Shown here: piece after piece, positions 8,102 to 18,076 of the stretch
Layout of the letters: every line of letters starts with the position of its first letter
Position numbering within the stretch: position 1 is the first letter of the stretch
Assembly: GCF_007065885.1 (NCBI RefSeq)
Contig: NZ_CP041409.1
Location: 1,116,001-1,180,000 of the forward strand
Source: Altererythrobacter sp. TH136
Lineage (GTDB): Bacteria > Pseudomonadota > Alphaproteobacteria > Sphingomonadales > Sphingomonadaceae
Reading direction: 5' to 3'
Length of the DNA stretch: 64,000 bases
The notes under the pieces: model-generated
What the model was told of the DNA's origin: nothing
Database searches by the model: none
The model's input: only the letters and a program-made list of their open reading frames with translations
Made by a program: the position numbers and the translations under genes

Positions 8102-11100
8102 ATGATCAAGTTCACCGCGCTCAGCGGCAAGAGCGGAATGTTGGCAGGCGCCGGCATCGCTGCTCTCTCGCTGGCTGCTTTTGCCACCCCTGCCTATGCG
8201 CAGAGCACGACCGCGACCGAGGCACCTGACTGCCCCGACGAAAACACCGACGGTGTGTGCGATCCGATCGAGACGCTGAGCAGCGCCGACGGCAGCTCGA
8301 CTGCTGAGACTTCGGGCGCGATCGTCGTCACCGGTTCGCGCATTCGCCGCGACGAGTTCTCGACCATCGAGCCGATCACCGTCGTCACCGCCGAAGAAAT
8401 CACCCAGGGTGGCTTCAACAGCGCGGCCGACGCCCTGCAGAGCGGCGAAGTGACCGCCGGCGCTGGCCAGATCAACAACTTCTACGGCGGCTTCGTGACC
8501 GCTGGCGGCACCGGCGCCAACACGCTGGGCCTGCGCAACCTGGGCCCGGCCCGTACGCTGATCCTGCTGAACGGCCGCCGCCTGGCGCCCGCCGGTACGC
8601 GCGGCAACGTTCTCGCGGCCGACCTCAACGTCCTGCCGACCGCCATCATCGAGCGGATCGAAGTGCTCAAGGCCGGCGCATCGTCGGTGTACGGCTCGGA
8701 CGCCGTCGCGGGCGTGGTCAACATCATCACCGACGCGAAGACCCGCGGCCTGACGCTCGATGCGCAGGTCAACGTTCCTGAAGTCGGCGCCGGCGTCGAT
8801 CGCCGCGTGGCCGCCACGTTCGGGTTCGGCGACGATCGGCTCGACATCATCGGCTCGCTCGAATGGCGCAAGCGCGACGCGCTGCGTCTGAACGACCGTG
8901 ACTTCACCAGCTGCCCGATCCCGGGCTTCCGCCTGGATGCGGATTCGCCGATCGGGTCGGACGATCCGTTCCCGCTGGGCGATCCGCGCAACTGCTTCAC
9001 CATCGACAACGGCGGTGTGACGATCAACACGCTGGGCATCCCAACACAGGCTGGTATCGGCCGGACTTCGGGCACCCTTGGCAACTTCAACCGCTTCGTT
9101 CCGGCTCCTGGTCAAGGCGTCGGCAACACTGCCGGCTTCCTTGGCGTCGGCCTCTACGACCGTGACTCGTTCGATCCGGCGAGCCAGGAAGAAGAGCTGA
9201 TTACCCCGGTCGAGACCTACACGGGCTTCCTGTCGGGCAGCTACGATCTCGACATGCTCGGCGGTGCCGAAGTGTATGCGGAAGTCTTGGCAACTCGGCG
9301 CAAGTCCTCTTCGCTGCTCTACCGGCAGTTTTCGCTGGACTACTTGCGCGGCAGCCCGCTGCTTCCGCTTCAGTTCCGTAACGGCCTGTTCGCCAACGCG
9401 ACGAACACCACCAGCGGACAGCAGATCGCCGCTCGTGCGTTCATCGGCTTCGGCCTGACCGACTCCTCTCAGGAAGTCGACTACGTCCGTGCAGGCGGCG
9501 GTATCCGGGGTGACTTCTTCATCCCCGGCTGGCGCTATGATGCCTATGTGGGCAAGTCGTGGACTGACGGCACCTACGAGATCGAATCGTTCCTGGTCGA
9601 TCGCGTCGCCTTCGCCACCGACGTTGTCCAGAACGCGAACGGCACGTTCAGCTGCCGCAGCCAGGCATCGAACCCGAGCTGCGTAGCGGCACCCGCGCTT
9701 AGCGCTGCTGTGATCGGCGGCCAGTTGCCGCAGGCGTTCCGCGACTACATCCTCGTGAACACCATCGGCACGACGAAATTCCGTGAATCCACGGCGGTGT
9801 TCAACATCGACGGCCCGCTCTTCAGCCTTCCGGCTGGCGAGGTGCAGCTGGCGCTCGGTGCAGAATATCGTAAGCAGGAAATCGACGACACTCCGGACGA
9901 AAACTCGATCCGCGGGAACCTGCTCGGCCTGACCGCCGGCACGCCCACGCGCGGTACGGACAACGTCAAGGAAGTGTTTGGCGAAATCTTCATTCCGCTG
10001 ATGGCTGACCGTCCGTTCTTCCACAACGTCAACCTGAACGCCTCGCTCCGCTACACCGACTACGCCTCGTACGGCAGCGACACGACGTACAAGATCGCCG
10101 GCGAATGGGAGTTCTTCCGCGGCTTCGGCATCCGTGGCAGCTACGGCACGTCGTATCGTGCCCCTGCCCTTGCCGAGCAGTTCCTGGGCTCGACCAGCGG
10201 CTTCATCGCTGCTGCGAACGATCCCTGCGATGCGGATAACTTCCCGCTGCTGAACGGTGCTCCGAACCCGGCGGCATACTCGCAGGCTCAACAGCAACGT
10301 GCTGCCAACTGTGCTGCAGTCGGGATCAACGTCGCGACCTTCCAGCAGAACAATGGCATCACGTCGTTCACCCGGGGCGGTGCGGAGACGGGTCTGTCGG
10401 CAGAAACGTCGCGTAACTGGTCTGTCGGTGTGGTGGCTCAGCCCCGCATCTCGTCCACGACGACCCTGGCGCTGGCGCTGGATTATTTCGACATCAAGGT
10501 GTCGAACGGTGTTTCTTCGCTGACGGGAACGACGATCCTCAACCGTTGCTACAACGCGAATGACTTCAGCCCGACCACTGGCTTCTGCCGCTTCGTCACT
10601 CGCGATGCGAACCAGGCGCTGACGGTCACCAGCGGTTTCGTGAACCTGTCAGAAGACGTAGTGAAGGGTTTTGAATTCACCGGCCGGTTCGCAACCGAAG
10701 TGGCAGGTGGACGCCTGACGCTGAATGCCAGCGCGACGCGGTACACCGAGCAGTCCGACCGGATCTTCCCTGAGGAAATCCTGCTGGACGCGAACGGTAC
10801 CCTGAACGTGCCGGATTGGGTCGCCAACGGTGACATCTCGTATCGCACTGGTCCGGTGACCTTGCGCTACGGCGTGTCGTGGTTCGACAGCAGCAGTGGC
10901 ACCGCGGTGCTCAATCAGACCAACCGCACCACTGGCGAAGTTAACCAGACCAACGTCGACATCCTTAACGAGCAGTACCTGATCGAAGCGCCGGATTACT
11001 TCCTGCACACCGCTTCGGTGCAGTTCGATGTGATGGACAACTTCGAGCTGACGCTCGGCGTGCGTAACCTGTTCGACAAGGATCCGCCGCGCCTTACCAG

Positions 11101-11191
11101 CTACTACACGCTGATCGGCAACGCGCCGCTGTACTCGGGCTACGACTACACGGGCCGCCAGTGGTTCGTGAACACGAACTTCAAGTTCTAA
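8102..11191 (+). CDS. TonB-dependent receptor 2 (1029 aa)
   Basis: Outer-membrane receptor starting at ATG 8102. A signal peptide ends near TPAYAQ at about residue 34, followed by an acidic linker and a plug domain (GAIVVTGSRIRRDEF, TLGLRNLGPARTLILLNGRR, SSVYGSDAVAGVVNI). The beta-barrel ends in WFVNTNFKF. It belongs to the same broad class as receptor 1 but has its own loop sequences, including a Cys-containing region around residues 270-305 (TSCPIPGFRL, RNCFTIDNGG). The 227 bp upstream holds a short inverted repeat (GTTGC/GCAAC, 7919-7934) of unknown meaning. A strong terminator follows. Ligand unknown. Confidence 0.95.
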   Translation: MIKFTALSGKSGMLAGAGIAALSLAAFATPAYAQSTTATEAPDCPDENTDGVCDPIETLSSADGSSTAETSGAIVVTGSRIRRDEFSTIEPITVVTAEEITQGGFNSAADALQSGEVTAGAGQINNFYGGFVTAGGTGANTLGLRNLGPARTLILLNGRRLAPAGTRGNVLAADLNVLPTAIIERIEVLKAGASSVYGSDAVAGVVNIITDAKTRGLTLDAQVNVPEVGAGVDRRVAATFGFGDDRLDIIGSLEWRKRDALRLNDRDFTSCPIPGFRLDADSPIGSDDPFPLGDPRNCFTIDNGGVTINTLGIPTQAGIGRTSGTLGNFNRFVPAPGQGVGNTAGFLGVGLYDRDSFDPASQEEELITPVETYTGFLSGSYDLDMLGGAEVYAEVLATRRKSSSLLYRQFSLDYLRGSPLLPLQFRNGLFANATNTTSGQQIAARAFIGFGLTDSSQEVDYVRAGGGIRGDFFIPGWRYDAYVGKSWTDGTYEIESFLVDRVAFATDVVQNANGTFSCRSQASNPSCVAAPALSAAVIGGQLPQAFRDYILVNTIGTTKFRESTAVFNIDGPLFSLPAGEVQLALGAEYRKQEIDDTPDENSIRGNLLGLTAGTPTRGTDNVKEVFGEIFIPLMADRPFFHNVNLNASLRYTDYASYGSDTTYKIAGEWEFFRGFGIRGSYGTSYRAPALAEQFLGSTSGFIAAANDPCDADNFPLLNGAPNPAAYSQAQQQRAANCAAVGINVATFQQNNGITSFTRGGAETGLSAETSRNWSVGVVAQPRISSTTTLALALDYFDIKVSNGVSSLTGTTILNRCYNANDFSPTTGFCRFVTRDANQALTVTSGFVNLSEDVVKGFEFTGRFATEVAGGRLTLNASATRYTEQSDRIFPEEILLDANGTLNVPDWVANGDISYRTGPVTLRYGVSWFDSSSGTAVLNQTNRTTGEVNQTNVDILNEQYLIEAPDYFLHTASVQFDVMDNFELTLGVRNLFDKDPPRLTSYYTLIGNAPLYSGYDYTGRQWFVNTNFKF

Positions 11192-11213
11192 GGTCTACGT
11201 CCAACGCCTAGAG

Positions 11214-11247
11214 AAAAGGCCCCCGGAGAACCGGGGGCCTTTTTTTT
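11214..11247. terminator. Rho-independent terminator between receptor 2 and clpB
   Basis: A nine-bp stem (GGCCCCCGG 11218-11226, CCGGGGGCC 11231-11239) with an AGAA loop is followed by eight T on the plus strand and preceded by an AAAA run giving TTTT on the minus strand. It can serve both convergent genes. Confidence 0.92.
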
Positions 11248-11295
11248 GGCCTATGGCGCGAAGTGGAGAAAGATGCGCCGCGGCTGGAGCGTTGA

Positions 11296-13872
11296 TTACA
11301 CCGTCATCGACAGACCACCGTCGCCTTCATCGAGCGCGACCGTGCTGCCGTCGGGCACTTCGCCGGCGAGGATCTTTTCCGCCAGCGGGTCCTGCAGGTA
11401 CCGCTGCACCGCGCGCTTCAATGGCCGTGCGCCGTACACCGGGTCATACCCCACCCGCCCCAGCCACCGCTTGGCCGCGTCGGTCAGGTCGAGCGTGATC
11501 TTGCGATCCTTGAGGAGCTTCTGAACCCGCGCCACCTGGATTTCCACGATCGGCGCCATGTGTTCCTGGCCCAGCCGGTGGAACAGGACGATCTCGTCCA
11601 ACCGGTTGAGGAACTCGGGACGGAAGTGCGCCCGCACGACGTCCATCACCTGCGGCTCCACGCTTTCGACGCCCTGCCCTTCCTCGATCTGGGTGAGGTA
11701 TTGGCTGCCGAGGTTCGAGGTGAGGATGATCAACGTGTTCGAAAAATCGACCACCCGGCTCTGCCCATCGGTCAGCCGGCCATCGTCGAGCACCTGCAGC
11801 AGGATGTTGAAGACATCGGAGTGCGCCTTCTCGACCTCGTCGAACAGCACCACCTGATATGGCCGCCGGCGGACCGCCTCGGTCAGCACCCCGCCCTCTT
11901 CATATCCCACGTAACCGGGAGGCGCACCGATCAGCCGGGCGACCGCGTGCTTCTCCATGAATTCCGACATGTCGATGCGGACCATCGCGCTGTCGTCGTC
12001 GAACAGGAACCCGGCGAGCGCCTTGGTCAGTTCGGTCTTGCCGACGCCGGTCGGGCCGAGGAACAGGAAGCTCCCCAACGGCCGCCCCGGGTCCTGCAGC
12101 CCGGCGCGCGCGCGCCGCACGGCCTTGGACACGGCCTGCACCGCCTGCTCCTGACCAATCACGCGCTGGCCGATGACCGATTCCATCGCCAGCAGCTTTT
12201 CGCGCTCGCCCTCCAGCATCTTGTCGACGGGCACGCCGGTCCAGCGGCTGACCACCCCGGCGATGTCGTCGGCGGTGACCTCCTCGCGCAGCAGGGCGTT
12301 GCTCGCCTGGCCTTCCGCATCGGCCAGCTGCTTCTCCAGCTGGGGGATGCGGCCATACGACAGCTCTCCCGCCTTCGCGAGATCGCCTTCGCGCTGCGCC
12401 TGCTCCAGCTCGATCCGGGCCGCGTCCAGCGCTTCCTTGATCTTGCCCTCAGCCGCGATCTTGTCGCGCTCGTTCTGCCAGCGGGTGGTCAGCTCGCTCG
12501 ATTGCTGCTCCAGGTTGCCGAGCTCCTCGCGCAGCGCGGCGAGACGGTCCTTGGAAGCCTGGTCGTTCTCCCGACCCAGCGCCATTTCCTCGATCTTGAG
12601 CTGGATGATGCGCCGGTCGAGCGTTTCGATCTCTTCCGGTTTGCTCTCCACTTCCATGCGGATGCGGCTAGCGGCTTCGTCCATCAGGTCGATCGCCTTG
12701 TCAGGCAGGAAACGGTCGGAGATGTAGCGGTTGGACAGCGTCGCGGCAGCCACGATCGCCCCATCGGTGATGCGCACCCCGTGGTGCAGTTCGTACCGGT
12801 CCTTTAGTCCGCGCAGGATGCTGATCGTGTCCTCGACCGTGGGTTCACCGACGAACACCGGCTGGAACCGGCGCTGGAGAGCGGCGTCCTTCTCGACGTA
12901 CTTCTGATACTCGTCGAGCGTCGTCGCGCCGATGCAATGCAGTTCGCCGCGCGCGAGCGCGGGCTTTAGCAGGTTGCCGGCATCCATCGCGCCTTCGGAT
13001 TTGCCTGCCCCGATCAGGGTGTGCATTTCGTCGATGAACAGGATGATGTCGCCTTCGGCCCCTTTCACTTCGTCGAGGACGGCTTTCAGCCGCTCCTCGA
13101 ATTCCCCGCGGTATTTGGCCCCAGCGATCAGGCTGCCCATGTCGAGCGCCATCAGCTTCCGGTCTTTCAGGCTGTCGGGAACGTCGCCGTTGGCGATACG
13201 CAGCGCGAGACCCTCAGCGATAGCGGTCTTGCCGACGCCCGGCTCGCCGATGAGCACCGGGTTGTTCTTGGTCCGGCGGGCGAGGATCTGCACCGTACGG
13301 CGGATTTCCTCGTCGCGCCCGATCACCGGATCGAGCTTGCCGGACTTCGCCACTTCGGTGAGGTTGCGCGCATACTTGCTCAGCGCATCATAGCTTTCCT
13401 CCGCGCTGGAGGAATGTGCCTGCCGGCCGCCGCGCAAATCGGTGATGGCAGCTTCCAGCGACTGCGCGGTCACCCCCGCCGCCTTGAGCGCCTGGCCGGC
13501 AGCGGTCGTGCTGGCCAGGACCAGCGCCAGCAGCATGCGCTCAACCGTCACATAGCTGTCGCCGCTTTTGCTGGCCAGCTGCTCCGCCTGGTCGAGCACG
13601 CGCACCGCATCGTTGTCGAGACCAGGCGTCGCCTGCGCGCCGCCGCCCGAGACGGCGGCGATCTTGCCGAGCGCCGCGTCGATCCCCTGCACCGCCGCCG
13701 CCGGATTGCCGCCCGCCCGCGTGATCAGGCCCGCGGCCATGCCTTCGCTATCCTCCAGCAAGGCCTTGGCGAGATGCTCGGGCGTGATCCGCTGGTGGCT
13801 CATGCGGATGGCAACGGTCTGCGCGCTCTGGATGAAGCCCTTCGCGCGATCGGTGAACTGTTCCATATTCAT
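11296..13872 (-). CDS. clpB: ATP-dependent disaggregase ClpB
   Basis: An 858-residue AAA+ hexameric chaperone that rescues aggregated proteins with DnaK after heat stress. Visible in order: N-terminal Clp repeats ([18 protein letters not shown]), first nucleotide-binding domain with Walker [14 protein letters not shown] and Walker [10 protein letters not shown], a coiled-coil middle domain around residues 410-530, and a second nucleotide-binding domain with [14 protein letters not shown] and a C-terminal D2-small region. The length equals E. coli ClpB (857). The start at ATG 13872 has GAGGGA 8 nt upstream. A possible RpoH-type promoter lies just upstream. Confidence 0.97.
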   Translation of the reverse strand: MNMEQFTDRAKGFIQSAQTVAIRMSHQRITPEHLAKALLEDSEGMAAGLITRAGGNPAAAVQGIDAALGKIAAVSGGGAQATPGLDNDAVRVLDQAEQLASKSGDSYVTVERMLLALVLASTTAAGQALKAAGVTAQSLEAAITDLRGGRQAHSSSAEESYDALSKYARNLTEVAKSGKLDPVIGRDEEIRRTVQILARRTKNNPVLIGEPGVGKTAIAEGLALRIANGDVPDSLKDRKLMALDMGSLIAGAKYRGEFEERLKAVLDEVKGAEGDIILFIDEMHTLIGAGKSEGAMDAGNLLKPALARGELHCIGATTLDEYQKYVEKDAALQRRFQPVFVGEPTVEDTISILRGLKDRYELHHGVRITDGAIVAAATLSNRYISDRFLPDKAIDLMDEAASRIRMEVESKPEEIETLDRRIIQLKIEEMALGRENDQASKDRLAALREELGNLEQQSSELTTRWQNERDKIAAEGKIKEALDAARIELEQAQREGDLAKAGELSYGRIPQLEKQLADAEGQASNALLREEVTADDIAGVVSRWTGVPVDKMLEGEREKLLAMESVIGQRVIGQEQAVQAVSKAVRRARAGLQDPGRPLGSFLFLGPTGVGKTELTKALAGFLFDDDSAMVRIDMSEFMEKHAVARLIGAPPGYVGYEEGGVLTEAVRRRPYQVVLFDEVEKAHSDVFNILLQVLDDGRLTDGQSRVVDFSNTLIILTSNLGSQYLTQIEEGQGVESVEPQVMDVVRAHFRPEFLNRLDEIVLFHRLGQEHMAPIVEIQVARVQKLLKDRKITLDLTDAAKRWLGRVGYDPVYGARPLKRAVQRYLQDPLAEKILAGEVPDGSTVALDEGDGGLSMTV

Positions 13873-13897
13873 CTTCAGATTCCCTCGTCCTTCGACG

Positions 13898-13928
13898 CTT
13901 AGGTGGTGTTGCCAATTTGCAACTCAAG
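13898..13928 (-). promoter_or_regulatory. Candidate heat-shock (RpoH-type) promoter of clpB
   Basis: On the minus strand CTTGAG (13928-13923) is separated by 17 bp from CACCTAAG (13905-13898), about 25 bp ahead of the clpB start. The -35 matches the alphaproteobacterial RpoH CTTGA core, but the -10 match is only partial. clpB is a classic RpoH target, so the position makes sense. Confidence 0.35.
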
Positions 13929-14046
13929 ACCGCCCCGGATAAAGATGTCGGGCTTTACGCGCCGGTGCAAGCAAGGCGGCAGAACGCAATGCGCGAACGG
14001 TCCAGACGTGCTGGATCGCGACCGGTCTGCCCGCTAGTGCGGATAG

Positions 14047-15036
14047 ATGACAACCAGCGCCGCGGCTGAACGAGAGATCGCTTTCCTGCATCGGCTCGAC
14101 GGTGTTCGCGGCGACGCCGTGATGGTCGGCACCACCTCCGCACGTCTGCGGCAGGCGAGCTTTCTCGATGGCCGCGAGAGGTTCTGGTCGTCCGAAACGC
14201 TGCAGCCGCTGCACCTGCCTCACCGCGGCGAGCAAGCGGCTTCGCGGTTTATCTTCCACGTCGGTTTTTGCGGTTCGACCCTGCTGGCGCGCCTCCTTGA
14301 CAACGGGCGTCACATTCTCGCGTTGAAGGAGCCGCAGTGCCTGGCGGACATCGCCAGCCAGCGCGAGGCGCTTCGCAGCGGCTCGGCAGCGGCACCGCTC
14401 CAGGCGGCCATCGACCACGCGCTCGACTGGCTGGGTGCCTGCGCCCAGGAAGGCGGGGTCGTGGTGGTGAAGCCCACCAATTGGGTGAACCTGATCGTGG
14501 CTGACCTGTGCCCGCCCGAGCGCCCCGTGCGCGCCGTGTTCGTGTCGATGGAGCGGCGCGCATATCTGGGGGCGATCTTTCGCGGGGGACGCGCGCGGAT
14601 CGAATTCTGCATGCGGCTCGCGGGCGAAGTCGCGTCGCTCAGTGCGAGTTTTCATGACCTGCTGGCATCCGCCATCCGCAGCAGCGCCGATCCGCTCGAT
14701 CAGGCGGCCCGGGCGTGCGCCGTGCTCCACGCGCAACAGGAAGCATTGTTCGACAGCGCGATCACAGCCAACCGGTGGCCGGCAGACGTCAAGGTCAACT
14801 TTGCAGAGTTGCTGAGCGACCGTGAAGCGGTCCTCGCCAGAGTGACGCGCGTATTGGACCTTCCACCGCGCCATCGCGACGCCGCCGTCCCTGCGGTCCC
14901 GCATCACGCCAAGGACCCGTCCGCCGGCTACGCGCCCAAGGAGCGCGCGGTCGAGGACGCGGCAATCGAAGCGCATCACGGCGCCCGGTTCGACGCCGCG
15001 CTCGAATGGCTGGAGCGCGCCGGCGGGTCGCTTTAG
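14047..15036 (+). CDS. Sulfotransferase-family (P-loop) protein
   Basis: A 329-residue protein starting at ATG 14047. The sequence FHVGFCGSTLLARLLD (residues 70-85) is the 5'-phosphosulfate-binding P-loop of PAPS-dependent sulfotransferases. Later motifs such as VVVKPTNWVNLI and RAVFVSMERRAYL sit where the family binds 3'-phosphate. No signal peptide is visible, so it would be cytoplasmic. Family members move sulfate from PAPS onto hydroxyl groups of proteins, glycans or lipids. It ends 10 bp from a convergent 2OG-Fe(II) oxygenase, so hydroxylation and sulfation could act on one substrate (inference). Some P-loop proteins of this family may have lost sulfotransfer activity. Confidence 0.75.
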   Translation: MTTSAAAEREIAFLHRLDGVRGDAVMVGTTSARLRQASFLDGRERFWSSETLQPLHLPHRGEQAASRFIFHVGFCGSTLLARLLDNGRHILALKEPQCLADIASQREALRSGSAAAPLQAAIDHALDWLGACAQEGGVVVVKPTNWVNLIVADLCPPERPVRAVFVSMERRAYLGAIFRGGRARIEFCMRLAGEVASLSASFHDLLASAIRSSADPLDQAARACAVLHAQQEALFDSAITANRWPADVKVNFAELLSDREAVLARVTRVLDLPPRHRDAAVPAVPHHAKDPSAGYAPKERAVEDAAIEAHHGARFDAALEWLERAGGSL

Positions 15037-15046
15037 CGGTTAAGCG

Positions 15047-15772
15047 CTAGCCCGCCGCGGAACGCCGGAGCCATCCGGTGACCGAGTAGCGGCGATACGC
15101 AGCCGCGCGCGTCACTTCCGACACGCTGTGCTGTTGACCGACCCGGAACAGGTTGAGCTGGTTGAACCCGGGCGCGATGAAGGTCCCCATGGTTCCCTTC
15201 GCCTCATGGAACATCAGCAGTCCGCCCCACTCGATCCTCCAGGTGGGGGTGAGCCCGAATACATAAGCAGCGACGCGATGCTTGCCTTCGACCGCGTCGT
15301 CATGTCCGGTGAGGAAGTCTCCGGGTGAATACGCGGTGCCCTGGGCGTCGGCGAAGGCGATGTCAGGCTCTCCGGTCACGGTGCGGAGGAAGTCGCGCGT
15401 GTTGCCTGCCGAAAGCCATGCGGCCAGACCGGCAAGCGGATCGTCGCTGGCGGCGCGATCCCGCTCCGCATCGGGCACGCGAATGGCTTCGTAACGCGCC
15501 TGGAAACCGGTGCGCGCGCCGGCGTAGACCGCTTGATCGAGCGCGTCCTGCTGCTCCCGGGTCAGGCCTGCACGGGTGGCGCGATCCAGTTCGACCAACT
15601 TTTCGCCGGTGATGATGACCTGCCGCCAGTCGTCGCGCGCGCGCAACTGGCGGTGCAGCGCCAGCGCTTGATCCGGCTGGATCAGACCGTCGATCGTCAC
15701 CCTGCCGTCCCGCGCGAAGCGGGCGGCCAGTTCGTCTGCGTCATGGCGGGGATCAAGCTCGAACGAGGACAT
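15047..15772 (-). CDS. 2OG-Fe(II) oxygenase
   Basis: A 241-residue protein (MSSFELDPRHDADEL) related in architecture to the oxygenase at 693-1433. The iron ligands are His157-x-Asp159 in FLTGHDDAVEG and His215 in VGQQHSVSEV; Arg228 lies ahead of YSVTGWLRR, where 2-oxoglutarate binds. The sequence LMFHEAKGTMGTFIAPGFNQLNLF (split here as a beta-helix core) follows the family pattern of prolyl-hydroxylase-like proteins. It is cytoplasmic by the absence of a signal peptide, convergent with the sulfotransferase-like gene, and divergent from the acylase gene. The substrate is unknown. Confidence 0.86.
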   Translation of the reverse strand: MSSFELDPRHDADELAARFARDGRVTIDGLIQPDQALALHRQLRARDDWRQVIITGEKLVELDRATRAGLTREQQDALDQAVYAGARTGFQARYEAIRVPDAERDRAASDDPLAGLAAWLSAGNTRDFLRTVTGEPDIAFADAQGTAYSPGDFLTGHDDAVEGKHRVAAYVFGLTPTWRIEWGGLLMFHEAKGTMGTFIAPGFNQLNLFRVGQQHSVSEVTRAAAYRRYSVTGWLRRSAAG

Positions 15773-15869
15773 GGCGCGTGGGGGTGCCGAGCGCTGCCGG
15801 GATGGTCAAGTGCGCGGTTGCAACTCATTGCCTGGCGACTATGGCTCGCGCGACGGGAGAGGTATTCTG

Positions 15870-18026
15870 ATGCGCAAGTGGGGTGTGCGGGCGGCAGTGG
15901 CGGCGGCGTTACTGCTGATGGTCGTGCTCATCGGGCTGATGGTGTGGGAACCGCTCGCCGCACGTTCAGCCAAGGCCCCTGCCCCGCGCGCTTACCAAGC
16001 CGAAATCGTGCGCGATGAATGGGGTGTGCCCCACATCTACGGCAAGACCGACGCGGACGTCGCATACGGCGTGGCGCTGGCGCACGCCGAAGACGATTTC
16101 CGCACGCTGCAGGACGTGGTGGCAATGACCCGCGGCCGCTATGGCGCCCTGGCGGGCGAGGACGGCGCGAAGTTCGATTACGTGCTGGCGCTGCTCGATG
16201 CACGCGGGACGGTGCGGCGGAATTACGACAAGCTCAAGCCCGGTACGCGGGCGCTGCTCGATGCCTATGCGGTCGGCCTCAACGATTATGCCGCCGCGCA
16301 TCCGGGCGAGGTTCGGCTCGGCAACCTGTTCCCCGTCAACGGAGAGGACGTCGCCACCGGTTTCGCCCTGCGCCAGCCGTTCTTCTTCGGCCTCAACAAC
16401 ACCGTCGGCCCGCTGGTCGCGGGCGAGACTCTGCTGCCCGATCCCGGCCCGGCGCTGAATACCCCGCTACCGAACCGCGAGGCGGCCGAGCACCTCGGGT
16501 CGAACGCTTTCGCCATCGCACCGGGCCGCTCGGACGACGGCACCACCCGGCTGGTGTCGAACAGCCACCAGCCGTGGGAAGGCGGCGTCGCGTGGTACGA
16601 GCTGGTCGTGGAGAGCGGCGAAGGCTGGCACTATGCCGGCGCGAACTTTCCCGGCAGCCCGTTCCCGTTCCTGGGCCATAACGAGGACCTGGGCTGGACC
16701 AATACGGTCAACGAGCCCGACATGGTGGACGTGTACCAGCTGGTGCTCGACGACAGCAAGACGCGCTACCGGCTCGATGGCAAGTGGCTGCCGCTGCAGG
16801 AGACCACCGTGCGCCTTCCGGTGCGCTTCGGCCCGCTGGTCCTTCCGGTGACTCAGAAGGTCTATCGCAGCGTGCACGGCCCCGTGATCATGAACGACAA
16901 GGGTGCGTTCGCCTTCCGCTATGGCGGGATGGATTCGCTGGCCACGCTCGACGCCTACTATGATCTGAACAAGGCGAAGACCTTTGCCGAGTGGCAATCC
17001 ATCCTGGCGCGTCAGGCGGTGCCTTCGACCAACTTCATCTACGCCGACAAGGCGGGCAACATCGCCTACTGGTATAACGCCGCGATCCCGCAGCGGCAGC
17101 GGGGGCCGAACTGGCGCGGCGTGCTGCCCGGCGACCGCAGCGATGTCATCTGGCAACGTCTGGTGCCGTACGACAGCTTGCCGCACTACCTGAACCCCGC
17201 CTCCGGCTTCGTGTTCAACGCCAACAACACGCCGTTTGTCGCGGCCGGCAAGTCGAGCAACCTCGATCCCGCGAGCGCGCCGCCCGAGATGGGCGTCGAG
17301 CTGCGCATGACGAACCGCGCATACCGCGCCGAAAAGCTGCTTGACGAAGCTGGTCCGATCGGGCGCGAGCGGCTGGAGCGGATCAAGTACGACACCGGCT
17401 GGGAACGGGCGGGCTACGTCAAGCAGGTGCTCGACGGGATCGCCGCGCTCGATCTGCGAGACGAGCCGACGCTCGCCAAGGCGCAGCGGATTTTGGCGGG
17501 CTGGGACCTGACCTCCGACGGGGCGGGCCGGGCCGATGCGCTGGCGCTGCTGATCATGCGGCCCGCGATGGGCGACAGCTACTCCGGCAAGCCGCTCCGC
17601 CCGGCGAAGACGCTGCTGGCGGACGCCGCCGACCACCTGATGACGCATTTTGGCCGGCTCGACCCGCCGTTGCAGGACATTCTGCGCCTGCGCCGCGGAC
17701 CCGGTCGCCATACGGTCGACCTGCCGCTCGACGGAGGTAGCGACACCTTGCGCGCCTCCACCCTGTGGGACGTCGAACCCGACGGCCGGCTCAAGGTGAA
17801 GCACGGCGACAGCTACGTGATGTTCGTCGAATGGGCGCCGGGGAAGCCGGTGGCGAGCCAGTCGATCCAGCCGTTTGGCGCCGCGACCACCCGGCCGGGC
17901 AGCGTTCACTTCACCGACCAGGCGCCGTTGTTCGTGCAGCACAAGCTGAAACCGGTGCACTTCACCCGCGCCGATGCGCTGGCGAATGCCGTTAGTCGAA
18001 AGGTGGTGACACACCCGGCAAAGTGA
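15870..18026 (+). CDS. Penicillin acylase family (Ntn-hydrolase) acylase
   Basis: A 718-residue protein. ATG 15870 (MRKWGVRAAVAAALL) has GGAGAGG upstream and begins a single hydrophobic segment (about residues 7-27), so the enzyme is anchored in or exported to the periplasm. Family hallmarks are the alpha-chain start EIVRDEWGVPHIYG, the AHAEDDFRTLQ segment, and an autocatalytic cleavage site Gly210-Ser211 in HLGSNAFAIAPG that makes Ser211 the beta-chain N-terminal nucleophile. Relatives hydrolyse amide bonds of beta-lactams, acyl-homoserine lactones or other N-acyl compounds. Sequence alone does not decide among these. No luxI/luxR pair is in the window. Confidence 0.9.
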   Translation: MRKWGVRAAVAAALLLMVVLIGLMVWEPLAARSAKAPAPRAYQAEIVRDEWGVPHIYGKTDADVAYGVALAHAEDDFRTLQDVVAMTRGRYGALAGEDGAKFDYVLALLDARGTVRRNYDKLKPGTRALLDAYAVGLNDYAAAHPGEVRLGNLFPVNGEDVATGFALRQPFFFGLNNTVGPLVAGETLLPDPGPALNTPLPNREAAEHLGSNAFAIAPGRSDDGTTRLVSNSHQPWEGGVAWYELVVESGEGWHYAGANFPGSPFPFLGHNEDLGWTNTVNEPDMVDVYQLVLDDSKTRYRLDGKWLPLQETTVRLPVRFGPLVLPVTQKVYRSVHGPVIMNDKGAFAFRYGGMDSLATLDAYYDLNKAKTFAEWQSILARQAVPSTNFIYADKAGNIAYWYNAAIPQRQRGPNWRGVLPGDRSDVIWQRLVPYDSLPHYLNPASGFVFNANNTPFVAAGKSSNLDPASAPPEMGVELRMTNRAYRAEKLLDEAGPIGRERLERIKYDTGWERAGYVKQVLDGIAALDLRDEPTLAKAQRILAGWDLTSDGAGRADALALLIMRPAMGDSYSGKPLRPAKTLLADAADHLMTHFGRLDPPLQDILRLRRGPGRHTVDLPLDGGSDTLRASTLWDVEPDGRLKVKHGDSYVMFVEWAPGKPVASQSIQPFGAATTRPGSVHFTDQAPLFVQHKLKPVHFTRADALANAVSRKVVTHPAK

Positions 18027-18076
18027 CCTTAGGCAGGCGGTTCACACCGCTTGCCGATACTGCTCCGGGGACTGTC

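Noticed and set aside
7913-10297. A 794-codon frame on the minus strand over receptor 2
   Set aside because: Antisense shadow of the receptor; composition is Arg/Val/Ala-rich without motifs.
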